This document shows, in pieces, positions 1-10,002 of a stretch of DNA of 64,000 nt. Source of the stretch: Ruminococcus sp. (GTDB lineage: Bacteria > Bacillota > Clostridia > Oscillospirales > Acutalibacteraceae); the NCBI GenBank assembly GCA_022779485.1, contig JALFTC010000014.1:62001-126000 (forward strand), written 5' to 3'. The notes beneath the pieces are model-generated. The model was given only the letters and a program-made list of their open reading frames with translations. It was not told where the DNA came from and ran no database searches. A program made the position numbers and the translations under genes. Each line of letters starts with the position of its first letter. Position 1 is the first letter of the stretch.

Positions 1-231
1 TACGATAACCTCGTCACCGGGTCCTACTCCCAAAATACGCAGTGTCATCTCTGCACAGGCTGTTTGAGAGTTAAGGCAAACAGCCACATCTGTGTTGCAC
101 CACTTGGCTATTTCCTTTTCAAAAGCCTTTGTTTTTGGTCCGGTGGTAATCCATCCCGACTTTAACACCTCAACAACGGCGTCAATTTCCTTTTGTGTAA
201 TATCGGGAGGAGAAAAAGGTATGTTTCTCAT
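1..231 (-). CDS. DegT/DnrJ/EryC1/StrS-type aminotransferase, N-terminal part (gene runs off the left edge)
   Basis: Own translation of the minus strand from ATG at 231: MRNIPFSPPDITQKEIDAVVEVLKSGWITTGPKTKAFEKEIAKWCNTDVAVCLNSQTACAEMTLRILGVGPGDEVIV, typical of this PLP family. Confidence 0.85.
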   Translation of the reverse strand, partial: MRNIPFSPPDITQKEIDAVVEVLKSGWITTGPKTKAFEKEIAKWCNTDVAVCLNSQTACAEMTLRILGVGPGDEVIV

Positions 232-444
232 AAGAATATTCCTCGCTTAACTTTTGGCTTGCCTAATAATTTATAAAAACTCAGAAATGTATATTTTTTC
301 GCAAATATGCGTTAAACAAGCCATATCCATTAATAACCAAAATCTTACTACATTATACTACTAATATTTACAAGTGTAAAGTGTTTCATTAGTTTTATCT
401 GATATATTAGTGTGGGTAGTGTGTGGTGTACTCCAAACTCCAAA

Positions 445-1179
445 CTACACCACAAACCCTCCGCTGACATTTAGGATTTGCCCTGTGATGTAGTCGGCAT
501 CTTTGCTTGCAAGAAAGGCTACCGACTTTGCAATATCCTTTGGAGTGCCAAGCCTTTTCAGCAGAGTTTTATCCTTAAGGTCATTTAAGGTTATTTCGTC
601 AAAAATTTTTGTCATATCCGTTTCGATTACACCGGGGCAGATGCAGTTGACGGTAATATTGCTTGGGGCAAGCTCCTTTGCCAAAGCTTTTGTAAAGCCG
701 ATAAGACCTGCCTTTGCTGTTGAGTAGTGAACCTCACAGCTTCCTCCTGTGATGCCCCACATTGAGCCTATATTTATTATTTTGCCGTACTGACGCCCAA
801 TCATTCCCGTAATTACACATTGTGTGCAGTTAAATGCACCGTCAAGGTGAGTGCTTAGCATTGTTTTCCACTCATATTCATCAATGGAGCGAAAATCCCT
901 TTGGGTGCTGATTCCTGCGTTGTTAACAAGAACAGTTATTGTGCCAAGTTCACTTTGGATTTTCGTTGTCATTTCTTCAACTTCGTTTCGGTTTTTAACA
1001 TCCGCCTTGTAGGCACAGGCAGGAACAGAAAATTCCCTCATAATATTTAAAGCAAGTTCCCTTGCAGACTTTTCACTATTTACATAGTTAATTGCTACGG
1101 CATATCCCTTTTTTGCAAATTCCAAGGCGGTTTCTTTGCCGATTCCTCTTGAACCGCCTGTTATCAGTGCTGTATTCAT
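445..1179 (-). CDS. SDR-family oxidoreductase, FabG-like 3-oxoacyl-ACP reductase
   Basis: TGGSRGIG Rossmann motif, NNAG, YSTAK catalytic motif. Confidence 0.88.
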   Translation of the reverse strand: MNTALITGGSRGIGKETALEFAKKGYAVAINYVNSEKSARELALNIMREFSVPACAYKADVKNRNEVEEMTTKIQSELGTITVLVNNAGISTQRDFRSIDEYEWKTMLSTHLDGAFNCTQCVITGMIGRQYGKIINIGSMWGITGGSCEVHYSTAKAGLIGFTKALAKELAPSNITVNCICPGVIETDMTKIFDEITLNDLKDKTLLKRLGTPKDIAKSVAFLASKDADYITGQILNVSGGFVV

Positions 1180-1241
1180 AGTTTATCTGTGTTTCCCCAA
1201 AAAAGGCATTGGTTGCCCAATGCCCTTTGGTTTTTAAAAAT

Positions 1242-2930
1242 TTATTTTTTCTTTTTAAAGCCGTCCTTTAGACTTACACTTCTGTTGAATACAAGGTGGT
1301 CTTTACTGCTTGTCTTGTTGTCAACGGTGAAGTAACCAAGCCTCATAAACTGAAAATGAATGTTGCTGTTGTCCTTTATAGACGCTTCAATTTTGCAGTT
1401 TTCAAGGGTTACAAGGCTTTCGGGGTTGATGTAATCCAAGAAATTCTTGTCACCTGTGTCAGGCTCAGGGTCTGTGAACAGGTTGTCGTAAAGGTTTACG
1501 GTTGCAGGGACATAGTTGTTTGCGTCAACCCAGTGGATAGTACCCCTTACCTTTCTGTTGTCGGGGGCATTTCCGCCCTTTGTTTCAGGGTCGTACTCTG
1601 CGTAAACAGTTGTAACATTTCCCTCTTCGTCCTTTTCACAGCCTGTACAGGTTACAAGGTATGCAGACTTCAGCCTTACCTCGTTGCCGGGGTACAGCCT
1701 TTGGTACTTCTTTACGGGAACCTCCATAAAGTCGTCGCTTTCGATATAACATTCACGGGAGAATGTGATTTCCCTCTCTCCGTCCTCAGGGTGGTTAGGG
1801 TTGTTTTCCACAGTAAATGTTTCGGTTTTGCCCTCAGGATAATTGGTGATTATCAGTTTTATCGGCCTTAAAACACCCATAAGCCTTTGTGCAGAGTCGT
1901 TAAGGTCGTTCCTTAAACAATGCTCCAAAAAGTTGTATTCAACTGTGGAATTTACCTTTGCAACGCCGATTTGCTCGCAGAAATCCCTAATGGACTTGGG
2001 TGTGTAGCCACGCCTTCTCAGTCCGCAAAGGGTAGGCATTCTTGGGTCGTCCCAACCGTCAACATAGCCATCTTCAACCAGTGCTCTCAACTTTCTCTTG
2101 CTCATAACTGTGTTGTTAATGCCAAGCCTTGCAAACTCAATCTGCCTTGGCTTTGAGGGACTGGAAATATTCTCAATAACCCAGTCATAAAGCGGTCTGT
2201 GGCTTTCAAACTCAAGGGTGCAAAGTGAATGTGTAATGCCCTCAATAGCGTCCTCGATAGGGTGGGCAAAGTCGTACATTGGGTAAATGCACCAAGCATC
2301 CCCTGTGCTGTGGTGGTGCATATGGTTGATTCTATAGATAACAGGGTCACGCATATTGAAGTTGCCGGAGGCAAGGTCGATTTTTGCCCTTAAGGTCATA
2401 CTTCCGTCCTCAAACTCTCCCTCCTTCATACGGCGGAAAAGGTCAAGGCTCTCCTCAATAGGTCTGTCCCTGTAAGGACTTTTTGCAGGAGTTTTAAGGT
2501 CGCCCCTGTATTCCCTCATCTGCTCTGCGTTAAGCTCACAAACATAGGCAAGTCCCTTTTTAATCAGCTCCACAGCATATTCGTACATCTGTGGAAAATA
2601 GTCGGATGCATAGTAAAATCTGTCGCCCCAGTCAAAGCCAAGCCACTTGATGTCCTCTTTGATTGCGTCAACATACTCAACATCCTCTTTTGTAGGGTTG
2701 GTGTCGTCCATACGCAGGTTGCACATACCACCATATTTTTCGGCTGTGCCAAAGTCAATGCAAATCGCCTTGGCGTGGCCTATGTGTAAATATCCGTTTG
2801 GTTCGGGAGGAAATCGTGTGTGAACAGTTTTCCCCTCATATTCTCCGCCGGGTGCAATATCCTCGTCAATAAAAGAGTGGATAAAGTTACCCGCCATTAT
2901 TTCCTCGTTGTTCTTTACTTCCTCTGCCAT
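1242..2930 (-). CDS. glnS: Glutaminyl-tRNA synthetase
   Basis: Full-length class I aa[17 protein letters not shown] signature and VMSKRK (KMSKS-like). Confidence 0.96.
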   Translation of the reverse strand: MAEEVKNNEEIMAGNFIHSFIDEDIAPGGEYEGKTVHTRFPPEPNGYLHIGHAKAICIDFGTAEKYGGMCNLRMDDTNPTKEDVEYVDAIKEDIKWLGFDWGDRFYYASDYFPQMYEYAVELIKKGLAYVCELNAEQMREYRGDLKTPAKSPYRDRPIEESLDLFRRMKEGEFEDGSMTLRAKIDLASGNFNMRDPVIYRINHMHHHSTGDAWCIYPMYDFAHPIEDAIEGITHSLCTLEFESHRPLYDWVIENISSPSKPRQIEFARLGINNTVMSKRKLRALVEDGYVDGWDDPRMPTLCGLRRRGYTPKSIRDFCEQIGVAKVNSTVEYNFLEHCLRNDLNDSAQRLMGVLRPIKLIITNYPEGKTETFTVENNPNHPEDGEREITFSRECYIESDDFMEVPVKKYQRLYPGNEVRLKSAYLVTCTGCEKDEEGNVTTVYAEYDPETKGGNAPDNRKVRGTIHWVDANNYVPATVNLYDNLFTDPEPDTGDKNFLDYINPESLVTLENCKIEASIKDNSNIHFQFMRLGYFTVDNKTSSKDHLVFNRSVSLKDGFKKKK

Positions 2931-3227
2931 AATGCCCTCGCTTATATTTTTTAAATATATGTATAGATTATATCACAAATACAAAAATTTTCAATATGTA
3001 TCTATTTTATCCCCGTTTTGTTCCTTATATTATAACAGCAACTATGTGATTTTGTGTTTTCAACGGTTTAAAAATGTGAAAAATCCAACATAATTTTTGC
3101 ATTTTGCCTATAAAAAGGGTGTTCTTATTGTTGAAATATACAAAATTACTGAAAGGCACTTTACTGATTTAAAGCAAAGTGGTAAAATCATTTTTGTTAA
3201 GTTAAATTCATTGAGGAGGAATTAACA

Positions 3228-4202
3228 ATGAAAAAATTAATTGCACTGTTGTGCGTAGTAGCAATGGCTATCGGAATTACAGCTTGTGATACATCCGACA
3301 GCAAAAAAGATGAATCAAAAACATACAAAGTAGGTATCTGCCAGCTTGTTCAGCACGAGGCTTTGGATGCTGCAACAAAGGGCTTTAAGGATTATCTTAC
3401 CGATAAGCTTGGCGACAGAGTTGAGATTAACGAGCAAAACGCTTCAGGCGACGCTGCTAACTGCTCAACAATCTGCAACCAGTTTGTAAGTGAAAATGTT
3501 GACCTTATTATGGCAAATGCAACACCTGCTGTGTCAGCAGCGGTTTCCGCAACAAAGGAAATTCCTATTTTGGGAACATCAGTAACAAGCTACGGCGTAG
3601 CACTTGGAATTGACGGCTGGAAAGGCGGCGCAGTAGGCGGTAATGTTTCAGGTACAAGCGACCTTGCCCCACTTGACGAGCAGGCAGCAATGGTAAAGGA
3701 AATTTTCCCTGACGCTAAAAATGTGGGTATCATTTACTGCTCCAGCGAACCAAACTCTAAATATCAGGCGGATGTAATAACAGATCACTTCAAGGAGTTA
3801 GGCATTGAAGTTAAGACATACACATTCTCTGACTCAAACGATGTAGCATCAGTTACAAAGACAGCTTGTGTAGACAGTGATGTTATCTATATTCCAACAG
3901 ATAATACAGCCGCTTCCTGCGCAAAGGCTATCAATAATATTGCGCTTAAGGCTAAGGTGCCAATCATTGCAGGCGAAGAGGGCATTTGTGCCGGCTGCGG
4001 TGTTGCAACACTTTCAATCAGCTACTATGACCTTGGTCAAAAGACAGGCGAAATGGCTTACAACATCCTTGAAAAGGGTGAGGATATTTCCAAGATGGAA
4101 GTTCAGTCTGCACCAAAGTTCACAAAGAAGTATAACGAAGAAATCTGCAAGACCTTAGGTGTTGAGATTCCTGAGGGATACGAGAAGATTGAGGCTAAAT
4201 AA
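3228..4202 (+). CDS. ABC transporter substrate-binding lipoprotein (COG2984-like)
   Basis: Lipoprotein signal MKKLIALLCVVAMAIGITAC; ABC substrate-binding fold; followed by permease and ATPase genes. Confidence 0.88.
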   Translation: MKKLIALLCVVAMAIGITACDTSDSKKDESKTYKVGICQLVQHEALDAATKGFKDYLTDKLGDRVEINEQNASGDAANCSTICNQFVSENVDLIMANATPAVSAAVSATKEIPILGTSVTSYGVALGIDGWKGGAVGGNVSGTSDLAPLDEQAAMVKEIFPDAKNVGIIYCSSEPNSKYQADVITDHFKELGIEVKTYTFSDSNDVASVTKTACVDSDVIYIPTDNTAASCAKAINNIALKAKVPIIAGEEGICAGCGVATLSISYYDLGQKTGEMAYNILEKGEDISKMEVQSAPKFTKKYNEEICKTLGVEIPEGYEKIEAK

Positions 4203-4349
4203 TCAGCAACTTGACTTAAGATTGCCTGAATAATAAAAACTAAAGTTTTAATGCTGGTGGGCAACGCAGTAGTACTGTGTTGCCCAAGCGTTATGTAAGC
4301 TCAAAGGTGTATAAATGTATTTTGTGAATTTCTATAAGAATACATTTAT

Positions 4350-5339
4350 ATGCTTTTGAGCATAGAATGGAGAAGTGTTATGGATTCTTTAATGTCATAT
4401 TTTAGCTCGCTAAATCCGTTAAACCTCCTTAACAGTATGCCCGGAGCAATAGCACAGGGCATTATTTGGGGTATAATGGCACTTGGCGTTTATATCACCT
4501 TTAGGATACTTGATGTTGCCGACCTTTCTGTGGATGGCACATTTGCAACAGGCGGTGCTGTTACAGTTATGCTAAGGCTTGCCGGTATGCCGATTTGGTC
4601 TTGCCTTTTGATTGCGGTTCTTGCCGGTGTAATCGCCGGTGTAATCACAGGCTTTTTACATACCAAGCTGGGTATCCCTGCAATTTTGGCAGGTATTTTG
4701 ACACAGCTGGGACTGTACTCAATTAACCTTAGTATTATGGATATGTCTGCCAACAAATCCTTTAACTATGGAGAAACCGGTCTTTATGTAACCTTGGGTA
4801 AAATCCCACAGTCCATTATTGTGGCAGCAATTTTTGCCGCCGCAATAGTTATTCTGCTGTATTGGTACTTTGGAACAGAACAGGGCTCTGCACTTAGGGC
4901 AACAGGCAGTAACCACAGTATGAGCAGTGCTCAGGGTATCAATATCAGCACTATGAAGGTTATCGGACTTGCACTTTCCAACGGTATTGTTGCATTGTCA
5001 GGGGGACTTTTTGCACAGTATCAGGGTAACGCTGATGTTAATATGGGTCGTGGCGCTATCGTTATCGGCTTGGCGGCTGTTATCATAGGCGAAGTGCTTG
5101 GTATGGCATTTTTGGGTAAAAGGCTCAATTTTGTGGGTAAACTTGTGTTTGTAATTGTTGGCGGTATTGTTTACTACATTGTTTTGTCCATAGTATTGTG
5201 GCTAAAGCTGGATTCCAACTTCCTAAAGCTGTTTTCCGCAATAATCGTTGCAATATTCCTTGCTATTCCATACCTAAAATCACAAAGCAAAAACTCCTTT
5301 AAGAAAGCAAAGAAGAAAGGAGAAAAGCAGGATGCTTAA
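4350..5339 (+). CDS. ABC transporter permease (COG4120-like)
   Basis: Multi-TM protein between substrate-binding protein and ATPase genes; likely start MDSLMSYF at 4380. Confidence 0.85.
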   Translation: MLLSIEWRSVMDSLMSYFSSLNPLNLLNSMPGAIAQGIIWGIMALGVYITFRILDVADLSVDGTFATGGAVTVMLRLAGMPIWSCLLIAVLAGVIAGVITGFLHTKLGIPAILAGILTQLGLYSINLSIMDMSANKSFNYGETGLYVTLGKIPQSIIVAAIFAAAIVILLYWYFGTEQGSALRATGSNHSMSSAQGINISTMKVIGLALSNGIVALSGGLFAQYQGNADVNMGRGAIVIGLAAVIIGEVLGMAFLGKRLNFVGKLVFVIVGGIVYYIVLSIVLWLKLDSNFLKLFSAIIVAIFLAIPYLKSQSKNSFKKAKKKGEKQDA

Positions 5340-6126
5340 AGTAAACAACATTGAAAAGACCTTTAACCCCGGCACAATAAATGAAAAGAAAGCACTTGAC
5401 GGTGTTTCGCTCCACCTTAACCCCGGCGACTTTGTAACAATTATCGGCGGTAACGGAGCCGGTAAATCAACCCTTATGAACGCTATCACAGGTGTTTGGC
5501 CTGTGGATAACGGAAGTATTATCCTTGACGGTACAAATGTTACAGGTATGCCTGAATACAAAAGGGCAAAATATATCGGCAGAGTTTTCCAGGATCCAAT
5601 GATGGGTACTGCTCCTGATATGCAGATTATTGAAAACTTAGCTTTAGCTTACAGAAGGGGCAAAAAGAGAACCCTTAGTTGGGGCATTACAAAAAAGGAA
5701 AGGGAGCTTTACCACGAAAAGCTGAAAATCTTAGGTCTTGGCTTGGAGGACAGAATGACCTCCAAGGTTGGACTGCTCTCAGGTGGACAAAGACAGGCAT
5801 TAACCCTGCTTATGGCGTCCCTCCAAAGCCCAAAGCTGTTGCTCCTTGACGAGCACACTGCGGCACTTGACCCAACAACAGCGGCAAAGGTGCTTGAAAT
5901 TTCGGAAGAAATAATAAGCGAAAACAACCTTACAGCAATGATGATTACTCACAATATGCACGACGCTATTGCCCACGGCAACAGGCTGATTATGATGAAC
6001 GAGGGTAAAATCATCTATGATGTTCAGGGTGAAGAGAAGAAAAACCTGACAAAAGCAGACCTTATGGCAAAGTTTGCCGAGATTGCAGGACATCAGGTTG
6101 AGTCGGATAAAATGCTTTTATCCTGA
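5332..6126 (+). CDS. ABC transporter ATP-binding protein
   Basis: Walker A GGNGAGKST, LSGGQRQ signature, LLLLDEHTAALDP Walker B. Confidence 0.92.
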   Translation: MLKVNNIEKTFNPGTINEKKALDGVSLHLNPGDFVTIIGGNGAGKSTLMNAITGVWPVDNGSIILDGTNVTGMPEYKRAKYIGRVFQDPMMGTAPDMQIIENLALAYRRGKKRTLSWGITKKERELYHEKLKILGLGLEDRMTSKVGLLSGGQRQALTLLMASLQSPKLLLLDEHTAALDPTTAAKVLEISEEIISENNLTAMMITHNMHDAIAHGNRLIMMNEGKIIYDVQGEEKKNLTKADLMAKFAEIAGHQVESDKMLLS

Positions 6127-6142
6127 TAATATTTTTAGTAGT

Positions 6143-6172
6143 AAAACGGTACAGCTTAGGCTGTGCCGTTTT
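6143..6172 (+). terminator. Rho-independent-like terminator after the ABC operon
   Basis: AAAACGGTACAGC-TTAG-GCTGTGCCGTTTT hairpin. Confidence 0.7.
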
Positions 6173-6206
6173 GGGTACATAAGTTTAGTTAAAATATTAT
6201 GAAAAT

Positions 6207-6253
6207 AAAGCCGATGGGTTTGTGACGATAGAATCACAACTCATCGGCTTTTG
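6207..6253. terminator. Hairpin AAAGCCGATG...CATCGGCTTTT
   Basis: Strong inverted repeat between convergent genes (ABC ATPase and spoIIID). Confidence 0.55.
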
Positions 6254-6280
6254 TAACGGATACAAGATTGATATGTATAT

Positions 6281-6553
6281 TTACTCACTATGCTGTTTTT
6301 GCTGTCTAAGCAGTAGATATTTGTTTTTTGTAGCCATTCCGCCCCTTATGTGGCGTTCGCATTTGTTGATTTCCAACACCTTTTTTACCTCTGTGTAAAG
6401 AGAAGGATTTATCTTTTTCAGCCGTGAGCTGACATCCTTGTGTACGGTGCTTTTGCTTATTCCGTATTTTTTTGCGGTTTCACGCACAGTGTCCCCGCTT
6501 TCTGCAATATGTGTTCCCAGTGTAACAGCTCGTTCTTCCACAATTCCTTTCAC
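6281..6553 (-). CDS. spoIIID: Sporulation transcriptional regulator SpoIIID
   Basis: MKGIVEERAVTLGTHIAESGDTVRETAKKYGISKSTVHKDV... conserved SpoIIID HTH sequence. Confidence 0.93.
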   Translation of the reverse strand: MKGIVEERAVTLGTHIAESGDTVRETAKKYGISKSTVHKDVSSRLKKINPSLYTEVKKVLEINKCERHIRGGMATKNKYLLLRQQKQHSE

Positions 6554-6654
6554 ACATTAACCCTCCCTTTAAGGATAGTTAATGATATGCAGGGGATTTT
6601 GCGGATAGTACTTTATATTTGGGAATAGTTATTTTTTAAGGAAATCCATCACAT

Positions 6655-6801
6655 TGTCATTCCGAGCTTGTCGAGGAATCCCCTGCCTATACCACTCATT
6701 TTGTTAGGGAAATCACACTTTCCTATAACCTGATAGTGTCGATTTAGGCACTACTGCTATCCTTTCAGATTCTTCGGTCGCTATGCTCCCTCAGAATGAC
6801 A
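6655..6801 (+). repeat. Dispersed repeat family B, copy 1
   Basis: TGTCATTCCGAGCTTGTCGAGGAATCCCC...AGATTCTTCGGTCG...CTCAGAATGACA, terminal TGTCATTC/GAATGACA inverted repeats; matches copies near 40.3 and 44.1 kb. Confidence 0.85.
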
Positions 6802-6904
6802 GGTGGGGTGCTTTGCCCTTCGGAATGACAGGGCAGTATATTATGTTTCCTCGGAACGACAAACCAAAATAAGAATGTCGCTAAAAAATCAGTAAAATAT
6901 AGTA

Positions 6905-7831
6905 TTATTTGCCCTTTAATGTGATTACTGTAACATCAAGGGGATTAAAAAGTCTTGGGATTTTTCTTGAAGTGTTAAGTCCTGCGGAAATAAGCATATT
7001 TGCATTTCCGTTTGTGTAATAACCCTTTGAATACTTTGGCATAAAGCCCTGTTCAGGTGCGTAAACACCGCCTACAAAGGGAATTCTGAAAATTCCTCCG
7101 TGGGTGTGACCGCATACCATAATGTCAATATTATATTTGTCTAATCCCCACACATAGGTTTCGGGATAGTGGCACATCAGTATGGAAAAGTGATTTTCGT
7201 CCTCTTGTTTTAAATATTTTTGAAAAAGCCTGTTTTCCTCATTGTCGTAGTTCGGTGCGTCATAATCAAAGAATGGGTACCTTTTCAGTCCGGCTATGGT
7301 GATTTTGTCACCGTCCTTTGTTGTAAAGTCGGTCATTTCATTTATGAGCATAGTGGCACCGGTGGAGTTTATTGCGTTTTTAAGATTTTCAATATACTTT
7401 CCCTTTTGACTTTCACGAAAGCTTAACTCGTGATTGCCCGGGATGTAATAGACAGGGAAATCCTTTGCAAGTGTATTGCACAGGTTAACAACACCGGAGT
7501 AGTCACCGTTTTCATTGTCCACCATATCACCAATTATCATAACAAATTCCGGGTTTGCATCCTTTATTTTTTCTGCCAGTCGGCTGTTATTTTCACCGAA
7601 AACTCTGCCCTCGGAGTCTGATATTGCAACAAAGGTTGTCTGCCCCTTGATTTTTGTAGTTTCAACTGTGTATTCGTTATAGGTCAATATGCAGTTGCTT
7701 ACTATTATATTCACTGCAAAAAAGATAATTACAGCAGATAATAAGCAAAGTAAAACTGCCTTTACCTTATGTTTTTTAAAATACATTTTATCACCCAATC
7801 TAATAATAACACAACAAAAAATAATATGCAA
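6905..7831 (-). CDS. Membrane-anchored metallophosphoesterase
   Basis: GDMVDNENGD, GNHE, CGHTHGG motifs; likely start at MYFKKHKV (7786). Confidence 0.88.
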   Translation of the reverse strand: MHIIFCCVIIRLGDKMYFKKHKVKAVLLCLLSAVIIFFAVNIIVSNCILTYNEYTVETTKIKGQTTFVAISDSEGRVFGENNSRLAEKIKDANPEFVMIIGDMVDNENGDYSGVVNLCNTLAKDFPVYYIPGNHELSFRESQKGKYIENLKNAINSTGATMLINEMTDFTTKDGDKITIAGLKRYPFFDYDAPNYDNEENRLFQKYLKQEDENHFSILMCHYPETYVWGLDKYNIDIMVCGHTHGGIFRIPFVGGVYAPEQGFMPKYSKGYYTNGNANMLISAGLNTSRKIPRLFNPLDVTVITLKGK

Positions 7832-7925
7832 AATCTAAATAAAATTATGTGGTATTGGCGAAAGAAATGTGATATAATATTCGTTAACGATTACAATAGG
7901 TAATACTATATTAAGACAAAGTGTT

Positions 7926-8456
7926 GTGCCAAAAGGGGGAATAACTGTGAACGAGCCTTTGGAGATAGAGAGAAAGTGGCTTATAGAGTATCCAAACACT
8001 ATTGAACTTTCCAAAATGGAGGACTACGACTACACAGAGATTTGGCAGACCTACACCGACTATGTGGAGCATAATACCTTTGGAAGAATCCGCAAAAGAG
8101 GAAAAAAGGGTGAATACACCTACACAAAGACATTTAAAAGGAGAATTTCCGACTTAACCCGAGTGGAGTATGAGGAAGAAATTACAAAGGCGGAGTACGA
8201 CAAAATTATGGGGTACAGAAAAAAGGGGTATAATACCATAAACAAGGTAAGGCACACCTTTATGTACAAGGGTTTTAAGTACGAGGTGGATGTTTTTCCC
8301 TTTTGGAGTGACAGAGCATTTTTGGAGTGTGAGGTTAACAGCGAGGACACAGAAATCCCCATTCCAAGCTGTGTTAGGATAATCAAAGAGGTTAGCTTTG
8401 ACTCTCGTTACAAAAATTCCGTCCTTGCACAAAAAATAACAACAGAAAAATTATGA
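7926..8456 (+). CDS. CYTH-domain protein (triphosphate tunnel metalloenzyme-like)
   Basis: N-terminal EIERKWL motif with R/K/E-rich tunnel-fold pattern. Confidence 0.8.
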   Translation: MPKGGITVNEPLEIERKWLIEYPNTIELSKMEDYDYTEIWQTYTDYVEHNTFGRIRKRGKKGEYTYTKTFKRRISDLTRVEYEEEITKAEYDKIMGYRKKGYNTINKVRHTFMYKGFKYEVDVFPFWSDRAFLECEVNSEDTEIPIPSCVRIIKEVSFDSRYKNSVLAQKITTEKL

Positions 8457-8518
8457 AATTTTTAAATTGAATTTATATACCGTCTATGCGGTGACATATG
8501 GAAGAAAGTTGGTAGATT

Positions 8519-9373
8519 ATGAAATTAAGTACATTATACAAAGAGGGCAAAACAGTCCTTTCCTTTGAGGTTTTTCCTCCAAAAAAGACAAGCGGAGTGG
8601 AAACGGTTTACAAGGCACTTGACGAGCTGGCATCATTAAAACCTGCCTATATTTCCGTTACATACGGTGCAGGTGGGACAGAGGCAAACAACACAGCGCT
8701 GATTGCATCAAAGGTAAAGTCCCTGGGTGTTGAGCCTTTGGCTCACCTCACCTGTGTGAACAACGACAGACAAACTGTTGAAAAAGAGTTAGAAATTTTT
8801 AAGAAAAAGGGAATTGAAAATATCCTTGCTCTCCGTGGCGATATTGTTCCCGACATTGAGCCGAAAAAGGATTTTCTACACGCAAGCGACCTTTGCGAGT
8901 ACATTCAGCAAAGGGGAGATTTTGAACTTGCCGGTGCCTGTTACCCCGAAATGCACCTTGAGGCAAATTCAATGGTTGAGGATATCAGAAACCTTAAAAC
9001 AAAGGTTGAAAAGGGCGCAACCCACCTTATTTCTCAACTTTTCTTTGACAATTCGGCATTTTACAGCTTTATGGATATGGTAAGATGTGCAGGCATTGAT
9101 GTGCCTGTTTCAGCAGGAATTATGCCTGTTACAAACAAAAAGCAGATTGAACGGATGGTGTCAATGTGCGGTGCAAGTCTGCCCTCAAAATTTTCAAAGA
9201 TTATGCAGAGGTACGAAAATAATCCCGATGCACTAAGGGATGCCGGTATTGCCTACGCTGTGGAGCAGATTGTTGACCTTATGGCAAACGGAGTTGAGGG
9301 TATTCATCTTTACACAATGAACAACCCTTATGTTGCAACAAAAATTACAGAAGCGATTGGAAACTTGTTATGA
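8519..9373 (+). CDS. metF: Methylenetetrahydrofolate reductase
   Basis: SFEVFPPKK, SVTYGAGG, LALRGD, QLFFDN motifs. Confidence 0.95.
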   Translation: MKLSTLYKEGKTVLSFEVFPPKKTSGVETVYKALDELASLKPAYISVTYGAGGTEANNTALIASKVKSLGVEPLAHLTCVNNDRQTVEKELEIFKKKGIENILALRGDIVPDIEPKKDFLHASDLCEYIQQRGDFELAGACYPEMHLEANSMVEDIRNLKTKVEKGATHLISQLFFDNSAFYSFMDMVRCAGIDVPVSAGIMPVTNKKQIERMVSMCGASLPSKFSKIMQRYENNPDALRDAGIAYAVEQIVDLMANGVEGIHLYTMNNPYVATKITEAIGNLL

Positions 9374-10002
9374 TAACATTGTCATCTCTTGACAGAGCCG
9401 AGGCACTCCGCTATATGGGAGGTCACGGTGTAAATCCCGACAATATAACACAGGCTTTGATGGATAAGGCAGAGGAGGAAATCCTGAAAATATGCCGACC
9501 TGTTTACACCTTTACCGAAATTCCCAAGGACAGCCCTGCCCTTGGTGGTGAGGATATAAAAAAGGTGATAGAAAAAAGCGAAAAGGTTGTGCTGATTGCC
9601 GCAACACTGGGAATTTATGTGGATAAGCTGATTCGCAAGGCACAAATTACCGATATGGCGCAGGCTGTTGTAATTGACGCTATGGCGTCCGTTGCCATTG
9701 AGCAGTTTATGGACAAAATCGAGGTTGAGCTTTCAAAGAGGTACAGCGGATATTACTTTACAAACAGATTCAGCCCCGGCTACGGTGACTATCCCCTTGA
9801 AAAGCAAAGGGAAATTGTACGGCTTTTAAACACAGAAAAAAAGCTTGGGCTTAACCTTACAGAAAGCCTTATGCTCAACCCCACAAAGTCGGTTACGGCG
9901 GTTATTGGTGTGGGTAAAGAAGAGGTTGAGGAAAAACGCTCCTGCACATCAAAGTGTTCGAGGTGCGGTAACAAAAATTGTCCTTACAGGAGGGCGGAAT
10001 AA
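9370..10002 (+). CDS. Stand-alone B12-dependent methionine synthase activation-domain protein with Cys-rich tail
   Basis: MetH reactivation-domain-like sequence (FSPGYGDYPLEKQ) ending CTSKCSRCGNKNCPYR; start overlaps metF stop. Confidence 0.88.
   Translation: MITLSSLDRAEALRYMGGHGVNPDNITQALMDKAEEEILKICRPVYTFTEIPKDSPALGGEDIKKVIEKSEKVVLIAATLGIYVDKLIRKAQITDMAQAVVIDAMASVAIEQFMDKIEVELSKRYSGYYFTNRFSPGYGDYPLEKQREIVRLLNTEKKLGLNLTESLMLNPTKSVTAVIGVGKEEVEEKRSCTSKCSRCGNKNCPYRRAE

Noticed and set aside
2931-3227. Possible T-box or riboswitch between glnS and the ABC operon
   Set aside because: No T-box sequence or strong terminator/antiterminator pair could be identified.
8457-8518. Possible SAM or cobalamin riboswitch before metF
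   Set aside because: The leader is only about 60 nt with a small ACCGTCTATGCGGT hairpin; no SAM-I or cobalamin core motifs seen.
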